Assembly: GCF_018131015.1 (NCBI RefSeq)
Contig: NZ_JAFCJJ010000011.1
Coordinates: 145,378 to 209,377, forward strand
Length of the DNA stretch: 64,000 nt
Origin: Bradyrhizobium diazoefficiens
Lineage (GTDB): Bacteria; Pseudomonadota; Alphaproteobacteria; Rhizobiales; Xanthobacteraceae
Direction of reading: 5' to 3'
In this document: positions 52,191-61,463 of the stretch, one piece after another
Layout: every line of letters begins with the position of its first letter
Numbering within the stretch: the stretch's first letter is position 1
Notes under the pieces: model-generated
What the model was told of the DNA's origin: nothing
Database searches by the model: none
Seen by the model: the letters and a program-made list of their open reading frames with translations, nothing else
Made by a program: the position numbers and the translations under genes

Positions 52191-52206
52191 AAACATGGAC
52201 ATGTTT
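52191..52206. promoter_or_regulatory. Palindrome upstream of the amidase gene
   Basis: aaacatg-ga-catgttt, 7-bp perfect arms, 176 bp upstream of the amidase ATG. It could be an operator of the amidase-leuCDB-transporter genes. The rest of 52016-52555 shows no gene and no nod box. Confidence 0.35.
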
Positions 52207-52555
52207 TGAGCGCTGAAGCTGGAATTTGGATGGACAAGTGGAACACTCCTGGCGTGCCATGGCCACACGTGCCGTTTCAACAAGCCGGGCACATGACCGC
52301 ACCTGACCAATGCTGCCAAACGCCAGAAAGCTCCCCAAGGTAGTGATTGGACGTACCGAGCCTTGAACTGCGGTCGTAGGTTTGTCTCGATACCACCTAA
52401 CTATTCGGGACAGGGTTAGATATTCTGCTGCGGGTGCCAACTGTTTGGTAGCAGCATGAGGAGGGCGGCCAATTTCGAACTGGTGAACGGCGCGCACACG
52501 GCGATCGAGACGGCGCTGGCAGATAGGAGTGAGTCACACGGGTGGAGGTGGATCG

Positions 52556-54232
52556 GTGAACGTCCTTGGAATTAATTCAGTGTATCACGAGTCAGCCGCC
52601 GCGCTCCTCGTCGACGGGACGCTCGTCGCCGCTGTCGAGGAAGAACGGTTCAATCGCATCAAGCACGGCAAGAAGGCTGAATTCGATAACCCGCATCAAC
52701 TCCCGGAACATGCGATCCGCTTTTGTTTGAACTACGCCGGGCTCACCGCTGGCGATATCGATCATGTCGCATACTCGTTTGATCCCAAGCTGCGTCGGAC
52801 GCGATATCGCGCCGAATGGTGGGATCCACGGCTGGAGGAGACCTTCCGGCTGCGGCTTGGTCAGGTGCGCGGTGCAATCGAAGAACTTCTTGGACGTTCG
52901 CTGGGACAAAGATTGCATTTCGTGCCTCACCATCTGGCACATGCCGCTTCGGCGTATTTCCCGTCGGGCTTCGATCGCGCGGCCATCCTCACCATCGACG
53001 GCATCGGCGAGACGGCCTGCTCCACGCTGGCGAAGGCCATCGGTACGCATATCCAGTCCGTCGAAGCATTCGAGTATCCGCATTCGATCGGCTTCCTGTG
53101 GGAAGTGTTCACCGATTATCTTGGCTTCTCGCACTACGACGCTTCGAAAGTCATGGGCTTGGCGGCTTACGGCAATCCCGAGGTCTTCCGTCAGCAATTT
53201 CTATCGATCCTGCGCGCCGACGAGGTGAACTATGGGGTGGCCCAGGAGCTCCTTGGTGTTCACCCGGAGAGGTTCGTCAGAATGGCAGCCATGTTCGGTC
53301 CGCCACGCGACGAGGATTCTGAAATTCTGCCGCGGCATGCCGACATCGCCGCAGCACTGCAGGCGGCGACGGATGCCGCCGTCACGGCGCTCGTACGACG
53401 CATCAAACGCAGAGTGCCATTTGAAAATCTGTGTCTTGCCGGTGGCGTCGCGCTCAATTGCGTGACCAACGAACTGGTCAGGCGATCCGATGAATTCTCC
53501 AATGTATTCATACCTTCCGCGCCACATGACGCAGGCACGGCGATCGGCGCCGCGTTTGCCGCGCATTGCAAGAAGCAGAAGCGCTCGCCTCAGCGCGGCA
53601 ACTCCACGCCGTATCTGGGGCCCGCGTTCGGGCGGCGTGACATTCTGGCTGCGATCAAGTCGGCAGGTCTCACGGCGCGGCGAAGCAAGTCTCCCGCGCG
53701 CGATGCCGCGGACATGATCGCTGATGGCAAGATCGTCGCCTGGTTTCAGGGGCGCATGGAGTTCGGGCCCCGTGCGCTGGGTAACCGTTCACTCCTCGCC
53801 GACCCACGCCGGTCGGACATACGCCGTATCCTCAATCAAAAGATCAAGCACCGGGAAGATTTCCGGCCGTTTGCGCCGAGCGTCTTGGCGGAACACGCCG
53901 ATGAATGGTTCGAGGTCGGCGCACAGTCGGCTAGTCACGAGTTCATGCTGTTCGCATGTCGGGTAAAAGTCGATCGGCGCGATCTGATCCCTGCCGTCGT
54001 CCACAAGGATGGTAGCGCCCGGGTACAGATCGTGACCCGCAAATCAAATCCGCGCTTTCACGACCTCATATCCCGTTTCTTTGCGAAAACCGGCGTGCCG
54101 CTTGTCATCAATACGTCTTTCAACGACAGCGAACCAATCGTTTGCGCACCCACCGACGCCATCGTCACGTTTCGCAAGTCTGGCATTGACGCGTTGTTCA
54201 TGGATGATTTGTTTCTGACGGCGCAGACCTGA
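52556..54232 (+). CDS. Carbamoyltransferase, NodU/CmcH/TobZ family
   Basis: 558 aa. N-terminal Kae1-like fold: VNVLGINSVYHESAAALLVD, metal-binding HHLAHAASAYF, AILTIDGIGETA, and FLWEVFTDYLGFSHYDASKV. C-terminal catalytic part: GRMEFGPRALGNRS, DFRPFAPSVLAEHADEWF and VPLVINTSFNDSEPI. It transfers carbamoyl from carbamoyl phosphate to a hydroxyl, on Nod factor (NodU) or a natural product. No nodABC, nod box or biosynthetic genes are adjacent, so the target is unknown. GTG is used because GGTGGAGG is 7 bp upstream. Confidence 0.9.
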   Translation: MNVLGINSVYHESAAALLVDGTLVAAVEEERFNRIKHGKKAEFDNPHQLPEHAIRFCLNYAGLTAGDIDHVAYSFDPKLRRTRYRAEWWDPRLEETFRLRLGQVRGAIEELLGRSLGQRLHFVPHHLAHAASAYFPSGFDRAAILTIDGIGETACSTLAKAIGTHIQSVEAFEYPHSIGFLWEVFTDYLGFSHYDASKVMGLAAYGNPEVFRQQFLSILRADEVNYGVAQELLGVHPERFVRMAAMFGPPRDEDSEILPRHADIAAALQAATDAAVTALVRRIKRRVPFENLCLAGGVALNCVTNELVRRSDEFSNVFIPSAPHDAGTAIGAAFAAHCKKQKRSPQRGNSTPYLGPAFGRRDILAAIKSAGLTARRSKSPARDAADMIADGKIVAWFQGRMEFGPRALGNRSLLADPRRSDIRRILNQKIKHREDFRPFAPSVLAEHADEWFEVGAQSASHEFMLFACRVKVDRRDLIPAVVHKDGSARVQIVTRKSNPRFHDLISRFFAKTGVPLVINTSFNDSEPIVCAPTDAIVTFRKSGIDALFMDDLFLTAQT

Positions 54233-54306
54233 CTTCACCCCTTTCGCATTTTGTCGACCAGCACCATTCGTGAACCATCGTCATATCGAAGCCCGCATCT
54301 CAAGTT

Positions 54307-54650
54307 GCAGACATGCCTTCCCGTTCTCGCGGCGGATTCGCCCGAGCCTTGCGTTGTCTCTCCACCCTCTGAAACCCAAGAGGGCGCAGGGAAGGCCGGG
54401 TGCTGACCTCGCACCCGCGGTCCGCTGCGCGAAAACAAGCGCAAAAGAACCGCACAGCAGCATACAGGTGGCGCCAATCACTCGGCCTCCCCTGCGCGAT
54501 GGTCGGACGGCTTATGCCGCGCTCTCCCGGGAGCCGAGTTCCTTCTGGCCTCCCTCGCCTTTGCAGAAGTCGCCGGCACCCGCGCCGGTTGACGCGACTA
54601 CCGCATCCGCAAAAGCTTGGCCGTAGCGACGACGGCCGGGACCACGCGGT
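54307..54650. repeat. Multi-hairpin dispersed repeat, copy B
   Basis: 344 bp, same orientation and layout as 36099-36440. The outer 15-bp arms (54384-54398 with 54483-54497) carry one change that would be A-C on the plus strand but a G-U pair in a minus-strand RNA. The inner gggtgc-N7-gcaccc hairpin is unchanged. From 54651 to 55135 I see no gene. Confidence 0.75.
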
Positions 54651-55135
54651 TTTGCCGTACGCGCGGCTCGCCATGTTCGCCGCATGATCTCCCGGCGTCG
54701 TGCACCTTGCCGGAAGACTGCTGGCGAGACGAACCTGACAGCGCCGCTCATCTGACGCGAAGTTTTGGACTCACGGAGAGCAATCCGCCCTGCCCAACCC
54801 TCTCGCGCCCGAACGCTGCCGCGTCCACCGCAAGCCCGGCTCGCGAACATGACGACCACAAGATCGCCCCTCAAGAGTGAGCCGGGATGGGCGAGACATA
54901 CGATATTTCCGAATTTCGGTAAAGTGGAATATTTTTGCGGGGAGGGGTTGACGGGGTGGCAAAACAGGGGCGGGTCTGCAAGCAGACCTCGTGCACTCTG
55001 GGCATCAATCGGGTCATCACTGGTGAGTAAGCGCTTGAAATCGGCCCACCGTAACCTTGACGCCCCCAAGCGTTGGTCTAATGTCATGCTACCTACGACT
55101 ACATAGTCGTGTATCTACAACTGAAGGGCATGCTG

Positions 55136-58036
55136 ATGAAGTATCGGGCTCCTTCTCTGCCTCTCCTTACATTGCTTGCCTGCCTTTTCGAGCTTTTGAC
55201 TATCGAAACCTATGCTCAAGGGGTCAATTTGGACGCAAAGTCGCGTTTGGCTGCCTCGAGCTATATGTCTGACCCCGAATACTACAAGATGGTCTACGTC
55301 TGGACTGTTCGAAAGAACGCCGAGCGGCAAGCGGCCGCCGTCGCAGCTGAGCCATCACAAAGGCGCAACTCGGTTGACGAAAAAGTAAGAGCTGCGGAGC
55401 TGTTCGTCGATGGTGAAGATGCATCTCACAATCTTCTCAAGTTGATGACCTCGCCCCTCGCTGGCAGGTTCAGTGACGTCTATGGTGAGCTGTTCGACCG
55501 AGCAACGAACATCCCTGGCAATACACCCTACGTCGGATTACCCGAGAAGGCTGTGGCGAAGGGCGCTGAAATATTTAAGGCGCTTTTTGATCCCAATAGT
55601 CCCGATCACGAACGCGCTGTGAGCGCAGTTCGACGGATTAAATACGACCCAGCTATTCCTTTTGAAAATCAAGATCGAATAAAGCGAGCCCTCGAGAATC
55701 AGTCTTTACAAAGCAACATTACGGAAATCCGTAAAATCCTGGCGACCGGCACGATCTCGGCTCGCGAATGGAAGATTATTCGCGAGAACATCTTCAAAGC
55801 AACAAACCTTGCTACTGAGGAAGCCACAGCGCGAGCCCTAAAGCTAGCAGACGAGCAGAACCGTCAGACGCAAAAAGGCCAACTTACGAGAAATAAGACA
55901 ATTTGGACGCATCTAACTGATGATGAAAAGTCGGCCTATGCCGCAGACATCGCGAGTGCGCAGTCCCACTTCCTTGATACTATGTCCGGCTTCGCCGCTC
56001 TGGCCAAGGATCCCGCAAGTGCCGCGGGAATCCACCAAGTGGCCCTCGTAGAGCGCTCCGTTGGAGATGTTTTTGCTGTCAGTCTAAAGGATAGCTTTGC
56101 CGAAAATCCGATGGCCTACATAAATGTTTACAGTGCACTTGCTGTAACCGTAGTCAACCTGATGGCCAACGCCGGTAAGGATAATGCCTTGCCTGGTCTT
56201 GCACAGCAACTGCATGAGCTTTCGAAGCAAATTGACGAGCTGCGACGCGAAATGCATAAGCGTTTCGACGATCTGGACTACTCCGTGCGGAGCTATTTCG
56301 AGCAGGAAATCTTCGCAATCCGCGAAGGGAAATGGGCCGCCGATGAGTCCCTTCGCAAGATCTCCGTCCTTGAGAAGATGCTGTCCGAACTCACGATAGA
56401 GATGCGCTATGCAAATCGAACGCTCGTGCTGAACAATGAAGTCGGAGCGGTAAACAGGTGCCTGCGGCCCGGCCTTCATCGAGATGATGCCGTCTATTGT
56501 CGGGACTATTACGGTTTAATGGCTGCCACAGGGTCACCCTTGAATATCGTTCGTGATCCGAGGGTGCAGCTCGCGGACCTGATCGACCTGACCGCTCGGC
56601 TTAAACAGATCGATGTCAATCAAACTCTCTCGTTTCGTACACATCCGCTGGGCTGGCTAGACAATTCGAAGAAGTTCATCGCAGTATTTGAGCTAAATCC
56701 GGCGCTTGCTCCAATCGCTCGTGAGCAACGGAACAAGTTTACAGAATGGTCCCTTAGCGCAGTTATTTTCACAGGCGAAAATATTAGAGGAGAGCTCAGC
56801 GATCTTCTCTTGAAGAAGACAGATTCTCGCTACGAGTTGAAAAAGAACGTGCTTATTGGCCTCTTGGAAAGATACGCAGAAGAGGCGCGGGGAGCGATTG
56901 CAGCCGGACACGAAATTGCCAGAACCTCGAGCGCAATGGGACCTAGTCCATTCAATGAGTCACAGGATCTGCCACAGAACGTCGAGTATAGCTTTTTTAG
57001 ACACGGCATTAAATTCTGCGAAGGGTCGCCGGGAGCGATAGAGGCGGGTAGTTCCAATCTAGGGGAGACGGGAATCGGCACAGCCAGCAAGGAGGCGTTC
57101 AAAGCCTTCGACCCAGATTGGTTTCAAATGGACAAGAACTTTCTGCCACTAGTCCCGCGTCGTGCACTATGGGCCACGATCATGGGTGGAAAGCGCAACC
57201 TCAGCGACGTTGCTGATTTTGGACACGTCACTGTAGCTCCGTGCTGGCGAAAGATTCTCTTTCCCTACTTTATCGCTCGAGACCATTATGGCATCGAGAT
57301 CGAGCTCCAGATGGAGCTTGAGATTCATGTAATTCTGGAGCGCTTTAAAGAGCAGCCGGTGGACGCAGTTGTCGCGCGCTATCGCTATGAATCGCCTCAC
57401 ATCCGTGATTCCTTCGTCGCGAGCTTCGACAGCGGCGGGTGCTCTCCCCTTTATCGCTTGTGGACCGCTAGTTCGTTCTGTGCCCATGGCAGCAACCGTG
57501 ACATCTGGAAGGCGGCGATCGGCGGCATCAACTTAGTGGAGAACTTCAAGAGCATCACTGTCGATCCGAGTCCCGCACTCGTGGCGTTTAACGAACATTT
57601 CGATCGATTTGAAAGTGATCGTAGAAGGGACGCATGGCGAAAGTTGAACATAGACTACCCTCGGGGTGCGGAGACGGGGTCTCGTCGAGCTCTTATCTTG
57701 GCACTAAATCTCGGTCTCGACCCCAAGCAGCCTCATGTTGAGGACTTGATTGAGTGGCTAGTCACGGACGCCGGCCTTCCCGATTTGCATCAACTTGCCG
57801 AGTCGGGAATGGTGGCCGCGGATCCCCGCATTCCGTTGGGACTGCTTGAGCAGCGTCTTGGTCTGGCGCGTGGAAAGATCGAGCGATTGGAAGCTGATAA
57901 GGACCTCTCACCGCGGATACAGGAGTACTCAGAGGTCCTCGCGAACCTGCGTGCCCTGAGCGCGGCCAAAGGCAAGACAAGACAAGATAGATGTTGGGCT
58001 CACTGCGGGATCACCCGGAGTCTTGACGTTCATTAG
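55136..58036 (+). CDS. Large secreted orphan protein
   Basis: 966 aa from the ATG with GAAGGG 7 bp upstream. A Sec signal peptide (LPLLTLLACLFELLTIETYA, cleaved before QG) is clear. The mature protein is mainly helical. A hydrophobic stretch INVYSALAVTVVNLMANAG (about 328-346) is followed by a strong coiled coil (LAQQLHELSKQIDELRREMH, then RFDDLDYSVRSYFEQEI, about 358-425). The C-terminal half is mixed and includes several single cysteines. I recognise no family. Lower GC and rarer codons than in neighbours indicate horizontal origin. Between the structured repeat copy B and a tRNA-Met. Confidence 0.8.
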   Translation: MKYRAPSLPLLTLLACLFELLTIETYAQGVNLDAKSRLAASSYMSDPEYYKMVYVWTVRKNAERQAAAVAAEPSQRRNSVDEKVRAAELFVDGEDASHNLLKLMTSPLAGRFSDVYGELFDRATNIPGNTPYVGLPEKAVAKGAEIFKALFDPNSPDHERAVSAVRRIKYDPAIPFENQDRIKRALENQSLQSNITEIRKILATGTISAREWKIIRENIFKATNLATEEATARALKLADEQNRQTQKGQLTRNKTIWTHLTDDEKSAYAADIASAQSHFLDTMSGFAALAKDPASAAGIHQVALVERSVGDVFAVSLKDSFAENPMAYINVYSALAVTVVNLMANAGKDNALPGLAQQLHELSKQIDELRREMHKRFDDLDYSVRSYFEQEIFAIREGKWAADESLRKISVLEKMLSELTIEMRYANRTLVLNNEVGAVNRCLRPGLHRDDAVYCRDYYGLMAATGSPLNIVRDPRVQLADLIDLTARLKQIDVNQTLSFRTHPLGWLDNSKKFIAVFELNPALAPIAREQRNKFTEWSLSAVIFTGENIRGELSDLLLKKTDSRYELKKNVLIGLLERYAEEARGAIAAGHEIARTSSAMGPSPFNESQDLPQNVEYSFFRHGIKFCEGSPGAIEAGSSNLGETGIGTASKEAFKAFDPDWFQMDKNFLPLVPRRALWATIMGGKRNLSDVADFGHVTVAPCWRKILFPYFIARDHYGIEIELQMELEIHVILERFKEQPVDAVVARYRYESPHIRDSFVASFDSGGCSPLYRLWTASSFCAHGSNRDIWKAAIGGINLVENFKSITVDPSPALVAFNEHFDRFESDRRRDAWRKLNIDYPRGAETGSRRALILALNLGLDPKQPHVEDLIEWLVTDAGLPDLHQLAESGMVAADPRIPLGLLEQRLGLARGKIERLEADKDLSPRIQEYSEVLANLRALSAAKGKTRQDRCWAHCGITRSLDVH

Positions 58037-58311
58037 TGTGACTAGCGCAAGATCGGCTGTGCCGCGCGTCGGACACAGTGCAGTCCGGACTCAACGATTG
58101 TAACGATTGAGCGAACGCCTCCTTGCGCAGGCAGGCAGATGCCGGCTCTGGTTGAAAGACGACTCCAAGCTGTCGCGCTGCCTTTCGGTCCTTTGTGAGC
58201 CGAGAACGGATATCTCACCCTGTCCGCCGTAGTGTGGGTATGTTTGCAAAAGCCGCGGGAGTATTGGGTGCGGGCCGACAACGCGTGCCTCTGCGCTTTC
58301 GGTAAACATTT

Positions 58312-58388
58312 TGGTAGCGGGGGAGGGACTCGAACCCCCGACCCCAGGATTATGATTCCCGTGCTCTAACCAGCTGAGCTACCCCGCC
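58312..58388 (-). tRNA. tRNA-Met (CAT)
   Basis: 77 nt on the minus strand with the terminal CCA encoded. Acceptor stem GGCGGGG / CCCCGCT, D arm AGCTC...GAGC, anticodon arm CGGGA-ATCATAA-TCCTG with anticodon CAT, and T arm GGGGGTTCGAGTCCCTC. The elongator form is likely, as position 1 pairs (G-U). An Ile-type CAT tRNA cannot be fully excluded by eye. Confidence 0.92.
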
Positions 58389-58593
58389 ACGAGGCGTTCG
58401 CGGCGCCGAATGAGGCCGATCTCGCGAACGCGCGGCATATAAGGAAGGGGGCGGTGCGCTGTCAATCCGCCTTCGCCAAGGCTTCGGCGGGACAAGTCCG
58501 CTTCGGCCTGATTTCGCACCGGAATCTGCGATTTTTTGGCAGCGGGCTCGTGATTTTCGGGCACGGGACTCGCGGAAGGTCCCCCTCACCCGA

Positions 58594-58643
58594 AATCCGC
58601 GCTTTTGCGCGGATTCCGGCCTCTCCCCGCAGGCGGGGAGAGG
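58594..58643. repeat. Tandem hairpin intergenic repeat
   Basis: Two perfect hairpins: aatccgcgc-tttt-gcgcggatt and cctctccccgc-ag-gcggggagagg. A dispersed rhizobial palindrome type; lies just after the stop of the next gene on the minus strand and may terminate it. Confidence 0.65.
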
Positions 58644-58657
58644 CGAAGGAAGAACTC

Positions 58658-59020
58658 CTATTTCGGCCGGACGGTCTGGTCGCCGCCGGGGCTGCCGGGG
58701 GGCGGGATCACGGGCATGGCGCCGTCGGTGGAGGGCGCAGGCGCGTGCATGTCGGGATCGACGCCCGGCGGCGGGCAGAGCACGCCGTCGGATTTTGCCA
58801 GCTTGTCGCCGAGCGGTTCCCGGGACTGGCCGGTGGTGACGCCGTCCGGCGCGGTGGCGCGGTTGGGGCGATCCTGCGGCGCGCAGTCGGCGGCGCGCTG
58901 CGGCGATTGCGGGGCGGTGCGCTGCACCGGCGTTCCAGCAGTTGGCGGGGCCTGCGCGACCGCAGGCCCGGAGGATGCGATCAGGAGGCCGGCCAGGATG
59001 AGGTTTGATGTCGTGCGCAT
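58658..59020 (-). CDS. Small exported proline-rich protein
   Basis: 120 aa. Signal peptide MRTTSNLILAGLLIASSGPA cleaved near AVAQ. The mature chain is disordered and proline-rich, with two cysteines (AADCAPQDRP and VLCPPPGVDPD). I recall such proteins upstream of tRNA processing genes in Bradyrhizobium, with no function. It is 44 bp downstream of the methyltransferase gene on the same strand. Confidence 0.7.
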   Translation of the reverse strand: MRTTSNLILAGLLIASSGPAVAQAPPTAGTPVQRTAPQSPQRAADCAPQDRPNRATAPDGVTTGQSREPLGDKLAKSDGVLCPPPGVDPDMHAPAPSTDGAMPVIPPPGSPGGDQTVRPK

Positions 59021-59064
59021 GGAAGGGGAACGCGCTGGCGAGGCCCCGCGTTCCCGTTACGCGA

Positions 59065-59703
59065 TCACGATTTGCGGTAGCGGATCAGCGAGAAATGGCC
59101 CATCGGCGGCATCGGCCGGCGCTCGGTGAGCGTGACGCCGCCGTGCCTAGTCGCCCAGTTCGCGAGGCGTGCCCACGGGAATTCCGGGCGCCAGCCGAGG
59201 CGGCGGGCGAGCGGGGCGAAGGCGAGCTCGGAGAGTTTGCGAAGGCCCTTTTCGGCGCCGATGTGGTTGACGAGGATCAGTTCGCCGCCCGGCTTCAGCA
59301 CGCGCACGAATTCGTCGAGCGTGCCTTCGGGATCCGGCACGGCGGTGATGACGTATTGCGCGACCACCGCGTCGAAGAAGCCGTCGGGGAAGGCGAGGTT
59401 TTTCGCATCCATCACCGAGAGCACGTCGACGTTGTCTAGCTTCTGCTCGCGCACGCGCTTGAGCGCCTTGCGCAGCATCGGCTCGGAGATGTCGACGCCG
59501 CAGATCCGCGTGGTGCGCGCATAGTCCGACAGCGACAGGCCGGTGCCGACGCCGACGTCGAGGACGCGGCCGCCGATGCGGTCGGCCTCGGCGATGGTGG
59601 ACTGCCGGCCGGCGTCGAACACCTTGCCGAACACGAGATCATAGACCGGCGCCCAGCGGCCATAGGCCTTCTCGACCCCGGCCCGCGAGATGTCTGCTGC
59701 CAT
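59065..59703 (-). CDS. pmtA: SAM-dependent methyltransferase, PmtA-like
   Basis: 212 aa. Class I methyltransferase: AYGRWAPVYDLVFGKVFDAG at the N-terminus, motif I RVLDVGVGTGLSLSDY, ICGVDISEPMLRKAL, VMDAKNLAFPDGFFDAVVAQ and VLKPGGELILVNHIG. The first motif and overall length fit the Rhodobacter-type phosphatidylethanolamine N-methyltransferase that makes phosphatidylcholine, an envelope lipid needed by rhizobia in symbiosis. Other small-molecule methyltransferases share these motifs, so the symbol is tentative. Confidence 0.75.
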   Translation of the reverse strand: MAADISRAGVEKAYGRWAPVYDLVFGKVFDAGRQSTIAEADRIGGRVLDVGVGTGLSLSDYARTTRICGVDISEPMLRKALKRVREQKLDNVDVLSVMDAKNLAFPDGFFDAVVAQYVITAVPDPEGTLDEFVRVLKPGGELILVNHIGAEKGLRKLSELAFAPLARRLGWRPEFPWARLANWATRHGGVTLTERRPMPPMGHFSLIRYRKS

Positions 59704-59786
59704 TGCCCCCTGCCCTTGCCTGCGACTCTTACTGATAGGTGACGGTCATTGGTGATGTCGGTCCTCGCTGCGAGCTCGGTGCAGCG

Positions 59787-59910
59787 CCTCTCCCGCTTGC
59801 GGGAGAGGTCGGCGCGTAGCGCCGGGTGAGGGTTCTTTCCTCTCGCGAGATATCGCTGGTGGAGAGAGCCCCCTCCCCAACCCTCCCCCGCAGGCGGGAG
59901 AGGGAGCGCA
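59787..59910. repeat. Dispersed palindromic repeats
   Basis: A perfect hairpin cctctcccgc-tt-gcgggagagg (59787-59808), then ggcgc-gta-gcgcc, then a near-perfect ccctcccccgc-ag-gcgggagaggg at 59881. Typical rhizobial intergenic repeats after the mnmA stop. Confidence 0.6.
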
Positions 59911-59946
59911 CTTCCGGCGACGCAAGAGTGCGATCCGATCTCATGA

Positions 59947-61128
59947 TCAGCCGCGCACGGCTTCCGCGAGCGGACGCGCTTCACCAGCGCCGACCTTCGC
60001 CGCCGCGCTCTGGATGAAACCGCCACCGAGCACGCGAGCCTGGCCCGCGGGCGCGTCGTAGAACACGCAGGCCTGGCCGGGCGAGACGCCCTCCTCGCCC
60101 GCGACGAGCTCGACCTCGTAATGGCCGTCGGCGCCGCGCAGCCAGGCGGCCTGAGGGCTGCGGGTCGAGCGCACGCGCACGAACAGCTCGAGGCCGCCTC
60201 CGATGGCGCGGTCGATATCGCCGCCGCCGATCCAGTTGACGTCGCGCAAGGCGATGCGGTGCATCTTCAGCGCATCGCGCGGGCCGACCACGACGCGGCG
60301 GTTGGCAGCATCCAGCCGCACCACGAACAGCGGCGAGCCGGAGGCGATGCCGAGGCCGCGGCGCTGGCCAACGGTGAAATTGGCGATGCCGTGATGCCGG
60401 CCGAGCACGCGGCCGTCGAGATCGACGATGTCGCCGGGGTCCATCGCGTTCGGCCGCAGCCGCGTGATGATGTCGGTGTAGCGGCCGGTCGGCACGAAGC
60501 AGATATCCTGGCTGTCGTGCTTGTCGGCGACGCTAAGGCCGAAGCGGCGCGCGAGCTCGCGCGTCTCGGGCTTGGTCATGTCGCCGAGCGGGAAGCGCAG
60601 GAAGTCGAGCTGCTCCTGCGTCGTCGCAAACAGGAAATAGCTCTGGTCGCGGTCGCTGTCGGCGGCGCAGACCAGCGCGCGCGAGCCGTCCTCGCGGCGA
60701 CGCGAGGCGACGTAATGGCCGGTGGCGAGCGCCTGTGCGCCGAGCTCGCGCGCGGTCTTCAGCAGGTCGCGGAATTTGACGGAGCGGTTGCACTCGATGC
60801 AGGGCACCGGCGTCTCGCCGAGCGCGTAAGAGTCGGCAAAATTGTCGATAACGGACTCGCGAAAGCGGTCCTCGTAGTCGAGCACGTAATGGGGAATGCC
60901 GAGCTTTGCCGCGACGTCGCGGGCGTCGTGGATGTCCTGGCCGGCGCAGCAGGCGCCCTTGCGATGGGTCGCCGCGCCATGGTCGTAGAGCTGCAGCGTG
61001 ATGCCGACGACGTCATAGCCCTCGGCCTTGAGCAGCGCAGCCGTCGTCGAGGAATCGACGCCGCCCGACATGGCAACGACGACCCTGGTATCCTCAGGAC
61101 GGCCTTCGAGATCCAGACTGTTGAGCAT
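59947..61128 (-). CDS. mnmA: tRNA-uridine 2-sulfurtransferase
   Basis: 393 aa. PP-loop ATPase motif VVVAMSGGVDSSTTAAL; catalytic cysteines in CIECNRSVKF and DICFVPTGRYTDI; C-terminal tRNA-binding VGQRRGLGIASGSPLFVV and RSPQAAWLRGADG. It adds the 2-thio group to the wobble uridine of Glu, Gln and Lys tRNAs, using persulfide relayed from IscS or Tus-type carriers. The ribosome site before this ATG is weak; a TTG a few codons upstream is possible. Unlinked to other sulfur genes here. Confidence 0.95.
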   Translation of the reverse strand: MLNSLDLEGRPEDTRVVVAMSGGVDSSTTAALLKAEGYDVVGITLQLYDHGAATHRKGACCAGQDIHDARDVAAKLGIPHYVLDYEDRFRESVIDNFADSYALGETPVPCIECNRSVKFRDLLKTARELGAQALATGHYVASRRREDGSRALVCAADSDRDQSYFLFATTQEQLDFLRFPLGDMTKPETRELARRFGLSVADKHDSQDICFVPTGRYTDIITRLRPNAMDPGDIVDLDGRVLGRHHGIANFTVGQRRGLGIASGSPLFVVRLDAANRRVVVGPRDALKMHRIALRDVNWIGGGDIDRAIGGGLELFVRVRSTRSPQAAWLRGADGHYEVELVAGEEGVSPGQACVFYDAPAGQARVLGGGFIQSAAAKVGAGEARPLAEAVRG

Positions 61129-61411
61129 CGGTTTCAAGGTTTTGACGGCGGCGTTCGGCGATCCGCGAATGCCGGGACATCGGCGGTCCCCGGGAACTTC
61201 GGTTCCCCCGGGGGCTGGCTTGCCCGGTCGAAAGCGGCTGAGAGCAGCCTTTAATATAGGCCGCATTCCGGTGAAGCAATCACGAGGCGGCATGGCCAAC
61301 GGCAATTCTTGCCGGGGCGGCAGAAATGGCGGGGTTTTGGCAGACCTCGCGGCGGCAACGCGGATCCTGCAAGGATTTGACTTAGCTAGATAAATTGTCA
61401 TTCCGCGGGGC

Positions 61412-61427
61412 TGGCCCGCTCCTTGCT
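61412..61427 (+). promoter_or_regulatory. Sigma-54 promoter of fliK-flgD
   Basis: TGGCCCGCTCCTTGCT matches the sigma-54 consensus TGGC-N7-TTGC with one base of variation in the N-rich middle. Transcription would start near 61437, 27 bp before the fliK GTG. Confidence 0.65.
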
Positions 61428-61463
61428 ACCCCTTTTGCCGTCTTTGTTTCCAAGGGGTCGCCG

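Noticed and set aside
52233..52555. Possible nod box upstream of the NodU-like gene
   Set aside because: I could not find the ATC-N9-GAT type repeats or the 47-bp nod box pattern.
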